NCBI GenBank assembly: GCA_022497155.1
Contig: MU385710.1
Span: 124,001 to 188,000, forward strand
Length of the DNA: 64,000 nt
Source: Whalleya microplaca
Lineage: Eukaryota; Ascomycota; Sordariomycetes; Xylariales; Xylariaceae
Direction of reading: 5' to 3'
This document shows, one piece after another, positions 11,180 to 23,110 of this stretch. Position 1 is the stretch's first letter. Each line of letters begins with the position of its first letter. The notes beneath the pieces are model-generated. The model was not told where the DNA came from. It searched no databases and worked only from the letters and a program-made list of their open reading frames with translations. The position numbers and the translations under genes are program-made.

Positions 11180-12376
11180 TCACGAAGAAGGCAACTCCTT
11201 CACGAACGTAGGTCCCATGTACTGCTGCGCCGCAAGCTGAGGCGCAATAATGTCCTTATTCGCCATCGTGGCCAAGGGCGTGGGATCGAGGGTGCCCGAC
11301 TCGCTGCAGCGCTGGAGGACGACGAGGCCGCTGTCGCCGCCCTGGTTGGCGACGAAGAGCAGGCTCTGGTCGTCGTCGGCGCTGAGGCTGAACATGCGCG
11401 GCTGGATGCCGCTGCTGGGGACGGTGTGGTGGTAGGTGAGCGCGCCGCCGGCGAAGGTGAAGTGCGCGATGCTGTCGCCGGTGGCGTTGCCCGTCAGCCG
11501 GTTCGACACGTACACGTCGCGGTTGTTGCTGGCGACGACGAGCTCGCCGGCCGCGGCCGAGGTGAGGTTGGCCGGCGGCGCGTCGGCGCCGTACGTCTTC
11601 TGCTTGGCGAGGAAGTTGAAGTTGATCGTGTTGCCCGGGTAGTCCAGCTTGAAGAGCATGAGGTCGCTGGAGATCTCGCAGGCGAGGACGTAGTACGTGG
11701 CGTTTCCGGTGGTGATGAAGCCGCCGTGTCGCGGGCCTGCGCCTCTCGTCTTCAGCGTGTAGTTGCCCACGATCTCGTATTTGTCGTCCTGGGAGTCGAC
11801 GACGAAGACGATATCGCCGCCGAGATCCGGGACGACGAAGAACCGACCTGTCGGGTCGAGAAGGGCCTGGTGCGGGTGATGCGCGGCCTGTTGGTCTGTG
11901 GCTTTGCTAGGCTCTCCCGGGATAGTGATCGACTTAATGGGCTTCTCCTTCAAGCTGTCACCAGACACGTCGAAGACATCGATCGTGCCATTTCCGTAAG
12001 CCGCGCCTACCATGCGTGTCTTGTCCTTGTTGAATTCGAGGAAGACGACGCCTGACGACCCGTTGGCGGACTTAACAGGTCCTGCAGAGCCAACCTGCTT
12101 CTTGTCGTCGAGCTGGAGGAGATTTGTGTCGATGCCGTTCTCATTCACGGAATACAGGAGATTAGGATCCTTGTAGAGCAGCCAGCTAGGACTCTCGCCT
12201 GCGACGGTGTGATTTCCAGTAATGGAGAATTTCGAACCGTCGAAATCAGCGGTCAAGACCTGGGCGGGGGTGCCGATGACCAGCTTGTGCGACTCTGGGG
12301 TGTTCTGGCGCGGCATCTTGGATGGCATTGCCGAGGCCAAACCAAGGGTGAGAAGGGTTGTGAAAGTTCGGAACAT
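11180..12376 (-). CDS. Secreted seven-bladed beta-propeller lactonase (6-phosphogluconolactonase/carboxymuconate cyclase-like)
   Basis: Single-exon 398-residue protein. The N-terminus MFRTFTTLLTLGLASAMPS is a signal peptide, so the protein is probably secreted or enters the secretory pathway. Repeated blade motifs fit the lactonase/3-carboxymuconate-cyclase fold: SPSWLLYKDPNLLYSVNEN near the start, HHPHQALLDPTGRFFVVPDL in the middle, and IQPRMFSLSADDDQSLLFVA near the end. Fungal members are often annotated as 6-phosphogluconolactonase-like, but a secreted one will not act on phosphorylated sugar lactone inside the cell. An extracellular lactone or another ligand is more likely (inference). 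Several N-glycosylation sites (NHT, NGT, NAT, NLT) support export. It is intact and GC-rich. Confidence 0.85.
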   Translation of the reverse strand: MFRTFTTLLTLGLASAMPSKMPRQNTPESHKLVIGTPAQVLTADFDGSKFSITGNHTVAGESPSWLLYKDPNLLYSVNENGIDTNLLQLDDKKQVGSAGPVKSANGSSGVVFLEFNKDKTRMVGAAYGNGTIDVFDVSGDSLKEKPIKSITIPGEPSKATDQQAAHHPHQALLDPTGRFFVVPDLGGDIVFVVDSQDDKYEIVGNYTLKTRGAGPRHGGFITTGNATYYVLACEISSDLMLFKLDYPGNTINFNFLAKQKTYGADAPPANLTSAAAGELVVASNNRDVYVSNRLTGNATGDSIAHFTFAGGALTYHHTVPSSGIQPRMFSLSADDDQSLLFVANQGGDSGLVVLQRCSESGTLDPTPLATMANKDIIAPQLAAQQYMGPTFVKELPSS

Positions 12377-13603
12377 GGTGAGTTCAGTGTTTAATTGGAA
12401 GAATATAAAAATTGCCTGTGGGGGAGATCAACTCCGGTTTGCTTGCAGCTGCCAAAATTGGGTCCCGTCGAGGGGCAGATAAGACTAAATAGCCAAACCG
12501 AGAAGATATCTATCACAGACTTGAGTGCAGTCTGAGGTTGGGACAAAGGCTTGCTATGCCTTGCTATGGCCTGATGTGAGAGGCTCGAAACAAAGCAGCT
12601 CAGCTTCTCGCCAACTCGACAATAGAGGGTCACAAAGAATTCAGCAATGACTCAATGACCAATATTGATGTTGGGGCTTCATGTAACAGAGATATTGTCT
12701 CGAAATGAAAGGATGTCCAAAATGTCTTTGACAGGAGACAAAGAAATGGTTAGAACCAGGGTAGAACTGCAGAACTATAGAACTATAGTAATAACGAATG
12801 AACCTGGATGGCAGGTGTTAGTGTACATTGTATAAATTGCCTTCACAGCATGACCAGGGGTGACAAAGAACCTACATAGTACACACCTTACGAGTCCACG
12901 TGAACGAATGAATCGATGCCAACCAGTCACAAGTGAAGTCACAAGTGAAGAGATGAGAAAGAAGGTGAAGATTGAGGATAGGAAACATTGATGTCGGTTT
13001 TTGTTTCTTGATCTCCCCACCTCCTTTTCCACTAATACACTAATACATACGTATGGAAGATGCAGTGATGACGGTGGGCTCAGCCTTACCATGCAGCCCC
13101 TATGATTTGCTCACATGCTCTGCGCTTGTGCCCGTTGCGGGGAGATTGACACTATTTTCAGATTGTCAGGGGCTTGATGTGCCTGTCCTTGCAGGCCCGC
13201 ACGCCAAAGAAGGTTGTGATCGGCCGGCGGAGACAGGGACCGATGCTGCGGTTGGCGGTTGGTTTTTAGGGTTGGTTGGCTGTAAAGAATCGTGGCCAGC
13301 TGGGAATCGACAAGCCGTCACAGGCCTCTCCGCCCACTCGTTTAATAAACTTGGCGAGAGAGGCGAAGCAGCCGAAGCTTTCACAAGAAAACAACCCAAA
13401 AAAAGATCCGACCAAGAGGAACCGTGAAAACATGAAACATCCATACAGCTACATACCTATGAACGACCAACACCAGCCAACGCCATACCTGTCTAATCCG
13501 TACAAACCTGTCTAACTGCTGTGTAAGTGACTACAGCCACATCACACAACACCACCACTGTCTTACATCAATCCATCCACTCCATCTTCAGGCCTCTGAG
13601 CCA
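12377..13603. other. Intergenic region, no gene seen
   Basis: This holds the lactonase promoter and the downstream region of the next minus-strand gene. A direct repeat of AGTCACAAGTGA occurs at about 12925-12947. Open frames at 13053-13427 and 13166-13444 overlap on opposite strands and resemble nothing known. Confidence 0.5.
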
Positions 13604-14397
13604 TCACCAAGTGATCGACACGATCTTATTCTCAAACGTCCCCTCCCTGCCCTCAATCAAATTCTCGTAGATCCACCTCCCCGTATCCTCCCTTGAGATC
13701 GTGTATCCCACCGCCTTACTCTCAACACCACCCACCCAGTCCTCCACCCCGACACGGATCTTCTTCTTCTTCTCCCCCTCGCCATCCCCCAGCAGGCTCG
13801 GGCGCACGATCGTGTACCGCTCGCCGCTCTCCGCCAGCCGCGCCTCGAGGACCTTCTTGTCCTTGTGCGGCACGTTGAGCATGAGCCGGTACAGCGGCAG
13901 CGTGAGCACGGGGAAGTCCCAGCCGGCCTTGGAGATGCCGCAGGTGCTCAGGACCACGATGCGCGGGTCGCTTCCCCCCTTTCCCTTTCCCTTCCCCTTC
14001 GTCTCGCCCCTCGTGTCGCGCACGGTCTCCAGCGCCCGCAACAGCGCCGCGATCCCCTTCTGACACACCGTCGGGTCGTCGATGGTCATGCGGAGGGCGT
14101 CGAACTTGCCGCCGATGGAGCTGACGACCGTGTCCACGAGCCGCCCCCCGTCGACCAGACACCGCGCCACGGCGTCGGCGTCGTGCGCGTTGCCCGGCAC
14201 CACGCGCAGGTTCGGGAACCGCGAGGTCGGGAACTGCGTCGTGAACTTGGAGGGCGTGCGCGCGAGGGCGTGCGCGCGAGGGCGACGCAGCTGTGTCCCG
14301 CGGCTAGCGAGCGCCGCAGAGCCGAGAGGCCGCAGCCTGTCGAGGCGCCGATGAAGGCCATGGATTTAGGTTGCGTGGTCTTGGTGGACGTGGCCAT
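13604..14397 (-). pseudogene. NAD(P)-binding (NmrA/SDR-like) protein, frame broken by a 14-bp tandem duplication
   Basis: A Rossmann-fold protein of the fungal NAD(P)-binding family; no substrate is known to me. The 5' part from the ATG at 14397 reads the dinucleotide motif FIGASTGCGLSAL, then CVALARTPS. The remainder, in another frame, reads FPNLRVVPGNAHDADAVAR, VVLSTCGISKAGWDFPVLTL, VPHKDKKVLEARL and TIVRPSLLGD, ending at 13604. The two frames meet at two adjacent copies of the 14-mer AGGGCGTGCGCGCG (14251-14264 and 14265-14278, plus strand). Fourteen extra bases shift the frame; counting one copy only, the span is 780 nt, a continuous 259-residue frame. It may be a recent disabling allele or a sequence error in a GC-rich repeat. 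There is no sign of other decay. Confidence 0.8.
14251..14278. repeat. 14-bp tandem duplication inside the NAD(P)-binding protein gene
   Basis: Two perfect copies of AGGGCGTGCGCGCG, followed by a partial third (AGGGCG). The duplication sits exactly where the coding frame changes. Confidence 0.95.
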
Positions 14398-15628
14398 GGT
14401 GTGTGCGCGCGTAAAACTGTACGTTACAGATAGATGGATATCGTAGTACACTCCACGCTGTACAAGTGCTTAGGTAGGTATATACAATATGGTAAGGCAA
14501 TGATAGAGCCCCTAAGTTTGTAGAGTGGACGAATGATTCGTTATGGTAGTATAGGTCTTGCTTTCTGACAATTGTTATATATATGTAGATGTTAGACAAC
14601 AGACTTTGACTAGATGATAGGTCTATAAAGTTGATAGTACTGCGTATAATGAAGAACGATGATGGAGATGAATCTGAATCTTCACTAACACCAGTCCTCA
14701 ACGAGCGACTCTGCCCTTTTATCTCTTCATAGCATCCCCTTCAGCTAGGACTTACCGAGTCATATCCTCCGAGTGTAATGATAATATGCCATCCAGTCGC
14801 GCAAAACCCGGCCCTCTGCCCAATTACATAGAGATCATAGGCCCCATTCTGGTATCGACCCGAGGCCGAAAAAAAAACGCGAGACGGGGTGTGGGTGGGT
14901 AAGCGGAGGGTAGTCATCCCGTGCAGCGCCGCTTAGCTCGGAGCAACTCGCACATAACTACACTGCCTCAAGCCAGCATAAACAGGTTTCATACAGACCA
15001 ACTGTTCACAAGGACGAATTTCTCATTTTTAAATGATTCCATGAATGGGCAATCTATTGCTGCTTGTAATGTACTTAATGGCTGATTAGTACAAAAGCGT
15101 CCTACTGTGAACTTAGAGCAATCCCATGTCACACCACCACTAGACTATCACCAAGTGGAACTGAACGCGTAATTCTTTTCTCAGTATTATTCAACGCAAT
15201 GCTTTGCTCTTCTTCTCTTCTCTTCTTCATCCCTTATATACAAATCACCTCAACCACCACCTTCACTTCTTCATATTCACGATCGCTTCAATGATGATCC
15301 TGTGGCCTCTGCTCTAACATGGATTCTAATTCCCAAAAGGGGTGGACGGCATCCCGCCATTACCTCCTCCATATACATAGCACCCATCGAGGCAATCTCA
15401 ATGCATTAATTCCGACGAAGCGGCTGTCCATCATAGCCGCAGTCCACGAGGAGAAGCAAGCACATAAAAGCAAGGCAAAGCGCCGATCCGAATGCCTATA
15501 CGAAATCGGTATCTCAAATTCCAGGGCAGAACCCCCTCCGATGCTCAGTTTCAGAGATGAATATATAAGTTGAAATCAACGGAAAATCAACCACCCACAC
15601 TCGTCCCCTGGTTCCCTCGCCCTGGCGT
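14398..15628. other. Intergenic region, no gene seen
   Basis: It contains the upstream region of the NAD(P)-binding gene (TA-rich near 14570-14590) and the 3' region of the Crh gene. The 84-codon frame at 15319-15573 lies antisense to the presumed Crh 3' UTR and has no recognisable motif. Confidence 0.5.
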
Positions 15629-17108
15629 TTATAGCCAGATCATGCCGGCCACCGCAATGAGAGCCGCGAACGCGCTCGCGCCGAGCATGCGTTCCTGCCT
15701 CGCGCCCTGGCTCTGGGTCCCGCTGCCGCTTCCGCCCGCGGTACTACCGCAGACCTGCTGGAAGCCGTCGGTGCACTGGGCGCCGGCGCTGCCCGTACCC
15801 GTAGCGCCGCTGGAGCCGGAGTCCGAGCTACCGCTCGTGCCGCCGGCGGCCTGGCCGTTGGTGCCGGGCCCGCCACCGCTGAGGCCCGGGATGACCTCCT
15901 GGGCGCTCTGGGAGGCGCCGCTACTGGCGCTGGGGAGCTCCTTGTCCATGTCGAGGCCGGTGCCGAGCAGGGACTTGAGCACGGTGTCCTTGTCGCCGTC
16001 GACGATGGTGTCGTTGGTGCCGCGCGCGTCGTCGTACGTGTAGCTCTTGCCCGAGTTCGTCCCGGGCGCCTTGTCCGTCTTGTAGCACTCGATGTCCACC
16101 TCGCCCACCGTCGCGTAGTAGTAGCCGTCCTTCTTGATCGCGTCGCTGCTCCAGTCGATCGGCCCGCCCGCCCACGAGATCGTGCCCTCGCCGTTCGAGG
16201 CCGCGCCGCCCGGCCACACCGACAGTTGGATCCGGGACGGCGTCTGCGGGTAGTCCCATTGGTTCGAGGTGCTGTTCCATGTGTCCGACTTCTTCTGCGT
16301 GCGTCCCACTTTGCCGTCGACGCTCCACTCGATCTGGTCCGGCGTCCAGTTGATCTCGTACGTGTGCCAGTTCTCGTTCGTGTCGCTCACGTCGGTGATG
16401 TTGTGCGAGTGGGTATCTGATCATTCTAATTAGCAACTCACACGCACGAAGGAAAGCCTGTATGTGGAATATGGTAGGTCTTACAGTCGGGAATTCCCTG
16501 GAAGTAGTAGTTCGTTTGCGCAATATCCAGCTCGGTACCGACGAACTCGAAATCAATCTCATCCTTGACATCACTGAGCAAGATGAAGGCGGTAACAACA
16601 CCAGCGTCCTTCGAAGTCTTTAGCTTGGCGCTGACTTTGCCGTACCACATGTAGATAGTCGAGGCTAGAACAGTTCCAACGGAATTGGGGGGCATGGTCA
16701 GCAGAGTGTTGCCCTTGTGGGCAAGAGGGGTGCCCTGGGCGACCCAATCGGCCTTGGTGGCATCACCGAGGTATTTTCCGACGTCAACGATGCCATCGGT
16801 GCTGTCCATCTTCAATGTCTTGCTGGCGCAGACAGGCTCGGGAACGCATGAGTCCAGAGTGAAGGAGCTGCGCGGATCACAGCCGCCCAGGCAGTAGGCG
16901 CCAACACCGCATTGGCCGTATTCTGTAATTCGCCAACATTAGGAATCCGGGGTCTAGAATATGTGAAGGTAGGTCGCTTACGAGAACAGCACGGGGTGTC
17001 CTTCGGACATTTCTTTGTTAGAGAACATGTCGGTTTGCTGTCATCGGCAGCAACCATGGTGGAAAGGCCCAACATGGCCAGAGCCACGGGCAATATCGCC
17101 GGTAACAT
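15629..17108 (-). CDS. GPI-anchored Crh-type GH16 chitin-glucan transglycosylase
   Basis: Crh/Utr2 proteins link chitin to beta-glucan in the fungal cell wall. Exons are 16982-17108, 16485-16922 and 15629-16416, giving 450 residues. The start is the ATG at 17108; the signal peptide is MLPAILPVALAMLGLSTMVA. A cysteine-rich chitin-binding-like segment follows, split by intron 1, with ...KDTPCCS then QYGQCGVGAYCLGG. The GH16 catalytic motif DEIDFEFVG carries both glutamates, and NWHTYEINWTPDQIEWSVDG is the downstream conserved strand. After about residue 330 come a Ser/Gly/Thr-rich stalk and a hydrophobic end (ASAFAALIAVAGMIWL), the usual GPI-attachment signal. It should act outside the plasma membrane, anchored to membrane or wall. 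Introns are 16923-16981 and 16417-16484, both GT-AG. Confidence 0.93.
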
Positions 17109-19589
17109 GGTGAGAAGTCCAGGCAATCTTCTTCTATAATAATAGACGGAGAAAAATTAAATTATATTCCGGAAAAATATACTGCAGTCGGCTACGCAAC
17201 GGGTTCGAGGACGGCCTTGGCGTTGAGTTATATACAACACTGACGGTCGAGGTATTAAGGCGAATCAGGTGGCGTAGAGGTTCGAGCTAAACACGACTTC
17301 CGGTGGATTTAGACAACGACGGGCTGTTACTCTGTTGTTGCTTTCTACGCGGGGTTCTTTCACTTTCACAAGCGACGGGATGAACTAAAGAAGCCGTCTT
17401 GTCGAGTAGCTCTTCAGGTGACCGAAGGTGATTTCCAAGCGAGGGTAATTGTAGCGATCGATGCGAAACCCACGGGCGGGCTCAAAGAGCAATTACAACG
17501 AATAGACAAACAAAGATGAGATGAATAACCAAGAGGACTGGAGACCTGGGGTTAGTACCTTTCCACCGCTAAAAAGAACCACACACACAGCACAATAGCA
17601 AGCGAAAGAAAAAGGCAAAACGAGGGCCGCCGGTGATATGGGATGATAGAAGGTGAGAAAAGGAAGAGATCTTGGGAAAATGGCGTGAAGTCCCCTGTCT
17701 TAGAGATGGAAAGGAGATCCCTGCTTGTCGTTTCGATCCACACTATTGTCATTCTACCAGGAAAAATCAGCGAATCCCGCAGCACTGAGACCACTCATGC
17801 AGCCGAGGACAGGCCATCTCTGCGGAGTTTTTAGAACACTGTATCCCTACACAGTAAGGGCGTAGCTGATCTGTTAGGAGATCAGAATCTCGTATTCACT
17901 ACGATTGGCTTAACCAGTGACACCCCAACGCATCAGGCGCAGTAGGCTTGCAGGACTTGCTATATCTGGCAATGCTGCGAAGGAACTGCATCAGTGTTAC
18001 CGACTAAGAATTACTATACATACTACTACCCGCAATTACGAGGTGCCGAGGTGCTGAGGTGCGGTGGTGAGAATAATGTAAAACTGTCTTAACATATCAG
18101 CCGAGCCACCCATCACTGCCATCTTGCTTCTGTCAACATCTCGTCTTAAGTCCGAGGCATGCCAACATAATGTTAAAGTCTCAAGGCTAGGTTAAGCAAT
18201 GGGGGACTTGCATAGCCGAGCCCTACATGAAAATACTTCCGGCTCTCGTTGGAAGTATGTGGGCTGCACGTCAGATTGAAGCGACTAACACGCGAACAAT
18301 GTATGTACCTATAACACGGTCTACGGACCCTCAGCCCACGTTCTAACCAGTCGATACAGAACACACGGCAAGGTGAGAATGTGCTCCAAAGGATTACAAT
18401 TCGCGGTTTAGATTGATGCATTCCTAGGTACTCTCGCTCTCTCATTCGCTCATCTACACACTCACTCACCCACCAACAATAAAGCACAATAAAGTTGGCA
18501 GACAGGAACAGCATGAAGGTTCAACTGTCTGTCAGCTGTCCCAGAACGTTACTGAGTCCCGGCCCGTGGACCAACTCATAACTAGGACATTACCAAGATA
18601 TTTGGATTAGCTCAACGCGCGAAGGTTAACGTCTGATCGCAGCCTTGGCAGCTCTATAATTTTCAGGGTAGCGAATTTATTTCAGGGTAGCGAAAGCCAA
18701 GACGACCGAGGACCGAGCTGAGAGCTAATTGGAATTGTTGCAGGGTTGCTTGCAAGGGTGCTTGCAGGTGACGTTGGGATAATGCTGGTATTTTATTATG
18801 TACCCCGGATTTGTGACGGGAACATCGAACTTAATCTCGCTGTCGACAAGCAGCGGTGTAAATAAAGATGTAGAACGTCCCACCGAGATAATTGCTTTTC
18901 ATAATAATATAGATGTCCAGAATGAGGAGTCTCAGAGCATACCTACTCGGTGTATAGTTTCCCGCCCTCTTCATTCTACGATAGTTGTGACATCATGGAC
19001 CCTGTTTCAAGTCCTCATTGTGGCAAACTACTTTGACGAACATCGACACGTGCGAGTAATTCATAGAATAGTATGACAGCTAGCAAGTCTATGCCCGCGT
19101 CGACCCAGTTTCAACTTTATTAATTCGATAATATAATACAGCTCTTCATGGTGTTAAGTCCTTATCCATATATTCATACCTAGTCACTCTACAGATATCG
19201 ATTAAGCTGTTCCGTTGGCGGACTCTATAACAATTTATAGGATATTCTCAGTCAAAAGGTTTTTTAAATTGTATATCGAGCTTCACTTTTAGTCTAACCA
19301 ACTTCCTTAACCCCCCACCAAGTTCTTGGTATATATGATCTAATCCATCCTTTGAAAATCCACGTGGACGCCCATTCCTATACTTCCAAACTCCCCATCT
19401 ATGATATGAACCAGGCCGTCTAATGTAAAGAATGCCATCTATCCAGCAAATGCAAGAAGCACAGAACTCCCCGTCCCTGAATCCCAACTCCGTTCCGTCT
19501 TATAACCCAAACAAACGCCCCCTGTCCTGTCCCCTTTCCCAAAAGCAGCACCGAACCCCAACCAACCGAAGCAAACCCAACCCAACCCA
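17109..19589. other. Long intergenic region upstream of the Crh gene
   Basis: About 2.5 kb with no supported gene. It should carry the Crh promoter on its left side. Short direct repeats occur: TTTCAGGGTAGCGAA twice near 18660-18695 and GAGGTGC-type units near 18040-18065. The right end (about 19490-19590), rich in CCAA/CCCAA on the plus strand, is probably the 3' UTR of the Nudix gene. Confidence 0.5.
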
Positions 19590-20709
19590 TCAAAGCAAGA
19601 ACTCCCCAGCCCACGCAAGCGCCTGGTGCACCACCGCCCTCAACTCCGAGTTGACATCGCGCATAGCCTCGATGCGACTGAAGCTGGCCCAGACCAGCTC
19701 ATCGTGGTCCTTGGAGCGGAACTTCAGATCGTCCGTGCTCTCGACCAGCACCGTGTAATTCAGCTGCAGGACCTCCCGCCGCACCGACATGCGCGGCATC
19801 AGCGGCAGCGCCAACGGCATCGGCATGTCCTCTCCCAACCCCCCCATCCCCCCCACGCTCCCGACGCTGCTGCTGCTCCAGCTGGCGGCCGCGGCGAGCG
19901 GCACGTGCACCTGCACAGCGCCGCCGCCGCCGCCGTCGTCGTCGTCCCAGTCGAGGATCGGCACGCGCTCGCCGCGGCGCATCTCGCGCAGCGCGCCGAC
20001 CATGCGGACGACCTTGAGCCCCGTCTGCTCGCGCACCTTGCGCGCCACCGCCGCCGAGATGCAGAAGTCCGACTCGTTGACCTTTCCCCCGGGAAGTTCC
20101 CAGAGGCCCTTGCTGCTGCTGTGCCGCTTGTCGGCGGGTGGAGAGGAGGATGTCGAGTAGGCGGATGATACGGAGGCTGCTGATGCGGGACGGGCTTTTT
20201 CGGGACGCCGGCGGAGGAGCAGGACGGAGGGCCGCGAGGTGTGTACTGTGAGTGTATAAGTCAGTAAGTTTGGTTGGTTATTTGTTGCGCGTTCTTGGAT
20301 GGTTGCTGGCCCTGCGAAGGGGGTGAGAAAGGGGTAAGTAGGCGTGAGAGTTGACTTTGCCGCCCCAACTACATAAACCATGCAATACCTAGAACTCCGA
20401 CCCCAAGCTCCTCGTTCTTAAAGGGAGTCGTAGGGTGGGCTTAGTAGGCAGACACCCGGATCCTCCGGAAGGAACTCAAGACAAATCTACTTAGATCCGG
20501 CAACAGGGACGAAAAGAGGCGAGTGCATGTTAGGGAAGCAGGTAGGCAAATAAGCAGCTATGAAATCCATAGACATACGTACAGTCCATGCGAAAAATGC
20601 ACACGCCGATGGCGAGCTTGTCAGCGGGCCGCTCGGCGCTGATGGAGTCGAGGAACTGCGCGCGGGACATGGCGAGGACGTTTTTCTGGTCGGCCGTGAG
20701 CGTCGTCAT
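19590..20709 (-). CDS. Nudix-like protein with a degenerate Nudix box
   Basis: MutT/Nudix fold protein of 260 residues from exons 20583-20709 and 19590-20245. The donor GTACGT at 20582 and acceptor CACTCACAG at 20246 join in phase to give KLAIGVCIFRMDLHTSRPSV, a standard first strand of the fold. The intron is 337 bp, long for this window. The core reads GLWELPGGKVNESDF, then AAVARKVREQTGL. In the canonical box (REUXEEXGU) residues here are Arg111-Lys112-Val113-Arg114-Glu115-Gln116-Thr117-Gly118, so two acidic positions used for Mg2+ binding are changed to Lys and Gln. Pyrophosphatase activity is therefore doubtful. An Asp/Gly-rich and a Ser/Gly-rich insertion interrupt the C-terminal half. 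A shorter alternative starting at the ATG at 20381 would lack the first strand. Confidence 0.75.
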
Positions 20710-23110
20710 GATGCCTGCCGTATGCTTCCTTCCTCCCCTTCTTCCCTATTCTTCTCCCTTTTCCTTCTCCTTCTCCTTCTCGTTTAGAGATCTCCCCTTC
20801 GCCGCTCCGTCCACTTCTTAGTCGCAGTCAACCGAGATGACCATATCATTTTAATAGACGAAAAACTTTATAGCAGCCAAGATGAGTGAGTCTGTGATGA
20901 TCTGTCCTTGCAACGCCGATGGTACGCCTATTATTTCCCGAAAACGAATGGAGAAGTTTATAAAAAGGGGGGGAGCGAATCCCAAGAAGCGAAATCTGGT
21001 AAGGAAAGACTGAAAGACAATGAATGGAAACACCAGCACATATACGTGCGTATATCAGTCCGTACCCACACGAAGCCCAAGACCACAAGAAAATTCCCCC
21101 CGAAAGAGAAAACCCATTCTCGTCCCATGTCTATATATACCCCAACCCCGACCCCGAACACTACACGACCTCCTCTCAACTAGCCAGGGATCGCGAAACC
21201 CCCGCTCCCCTACTACGCACGAGCTCCGGAAAACCTTGTATGTGGTGTAGAACAAACCCCTCCAGGTCCCCCTCCCCTCCTCTTAAGAGAGAGGAGCGCG
21301 ATATTTTTTTTACGTACAGGATAGTCAGCTTGCCCATATATATGCTTTTCCCGCGCGGCATCAGAAACGTGCCCCGCGCTCTCTGTCCAGCGTCCGGAGC
21401 TTCCTGGAGCTTGGGCCCGTTCGGAAACGCGGGGTCACGAGGCCTAGCGATCCCATCTATGTAGCAGGACGGCGTAAGGCTGGGCGGGGAGTCGCTAGTC
21501 GCCGGGCTAGCGACTCCAAAGTAGGGGGTTTACATCTCAAGGCTCGTAGCCGTTGTCTCACTCATAAGCAAAGTGCGTGTAGGTGTGAGCGAGGGGTTGG
21601 AGGGGTTGGAGGGGTAGCTTGTCTAGTGACTAATAATAAGAAGCTACATCTATAACTAATTAAGATAATAAAGCGGAAGAGATAATACAAACACCGGGAA
21701 GCCGGCTGTGTAAACTCTATAGATGGTGTACTCTAGCAGCCCTGGGAGCTTACCTTCATGTTGTTATCTCAAAGCCGGTAACCTCGGGAAAGAGGGGAAA
21801 AAAAAGGACATACATAACACATGCATTGCCTATCTACTGCGAGTAGAAAACAACGAACCATCTATATTCGTTTTCTGGTATCCCAATACCGTTCTGGCCT
21901 AATACACTAAAAATACCTATTTAGTCCAACCACTAAAAGGAGACTATGTAGACAGCAGTCAATGAGCTAACAAAGCGAATATCAATAGCGCTGTTAGGAA
22001 TTAAACCTAACTCGCCTTATTAGCTTAGTAACCAGACTGCAGTCCAGGGAGTGTCTAGACAATTGGCCACGGAGGGGCCAGCATAAGCATATGATTCCTA
22101 CCTACCCAAGTACATATGTACCTCAAGTGGAAGGTAGATATACACATGTATCGATCAGACATATATAAGTACGCCTTAGACCTAGCATTAGGTACAAATA
22201 GTACATTTCAGCTGAACTACTACCTAGGTATGGTAGACCCAAACCACTCTCCATAGTAGTGTACATGTACATTGTTCACCTAGATGCAGATGTAAAGACC
22301 GAAACAGCCAGTGGCATTCCTCTCGTTCACTAAGGTACTAATTACATACACTTACAAATACAGGCAAACAAACCTAGGAAGACTGCCAAGTAACACAAGT
22401 ATGAGGCTGTCGAAGACAGATACCTATGAAGATCTCATTGCTACCTTACCAGAGCCCCGTTGCCCGTCTCCTAGTACGTGACTTGTACTTCCTACCTAGC
22501 CAGCAATGGCTGGGCCTAGGCGTCTCAATTATCACGTCTATACTTGAGCAGGCTTAACCACATACAACCGATCACATTGAGAAAACACAATATAATGGAT
22601 CTTGCAAAAGCAAGCTTGCCCGTTAACCTGCTTTACACTACATTTTAGTGCATACGGTCCCCCAAGGCGAAGAAAACAAGTCTGTCTTTCCGATGTCCCA
22701 TCATCTCCGGAAACCTTAACCATTCTCCCGTGGGGGAATATCGTACTGTGAAAAGAAAAGAAAACCCTTGTCCCTACCGAGGCAAATATAATGAAACCGA
22801 CGAGAAGATGCTGGATTATGTGATGACGACAACAACAATAGGACCACGGATCTATCATATTTTTCGGGGAGTCATCCCTCATCATCGAATGCAGTCGGGG
22901 TATGAAACAGCGCGATTGGACATCTCCTTGACAGGCTTGCCGCAAATGACTGTGTTGCATAAACATGGCCAGAACAAGGAGATCAATGTTCATAGAAATG
23001 AGCTAATTCCAGAAATGGAACGCCCCAAAGAAGTTCATCTCCAGCGTCGTCATTTCCTAGAGACGCTGCCGATGCTGGGCCGTTGCAAATCAAGCAAAAT
23101 ATACTTGCTA
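20710..23110. other. Intergenic region, no firm gene; one strong hairpin
   Basis: About 2.4 kb between the Nudix start and the Myb protein stop. A CTT/TTC-rich strip (20725-20790) lies just upstream of the Nudix ATG. Open frames at 21024-21464 and 22538-22993 match nothing I know. TACCTA/AGGTA words are dense at 22090-22520. A GGGGTTGGAG-type short tandem lies at about 21592-21613. Confidence 0.5.
21488..21517. repeat. Perfect 11-bp inverted repeat with 8-nt loop
   Basis: The left arm GGAGTCGCTAG (21488-21498) and right arm CTAGCGACTCC (21507-21517) are exact reverse complements around TCGCCGGG. The stem is GC-rich and would fold in either strand. There is no T-run that would make it a simple terminator, and no flanking gene explains it. 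Confidence 0.85.

Noticed and set aside
11426..12055. 209-codon plus-strand open frame
   Set aside because: Antisense to the lactonase; Val/Glu/Arg-biased and without family likeness.
16982..17126. Earlier TTG start for the Crh protein at 17126
   Set aside because: Nuclear fungal genes start at ATG; the ATG at 17108 leaves a complete signal peptide.
21024..21464. 146-codon plus-strand open frame
   Set aside because: Pro/Tyr/Ser-rich with no recognised domain, and an overlapping frame on the other strand is just as open.
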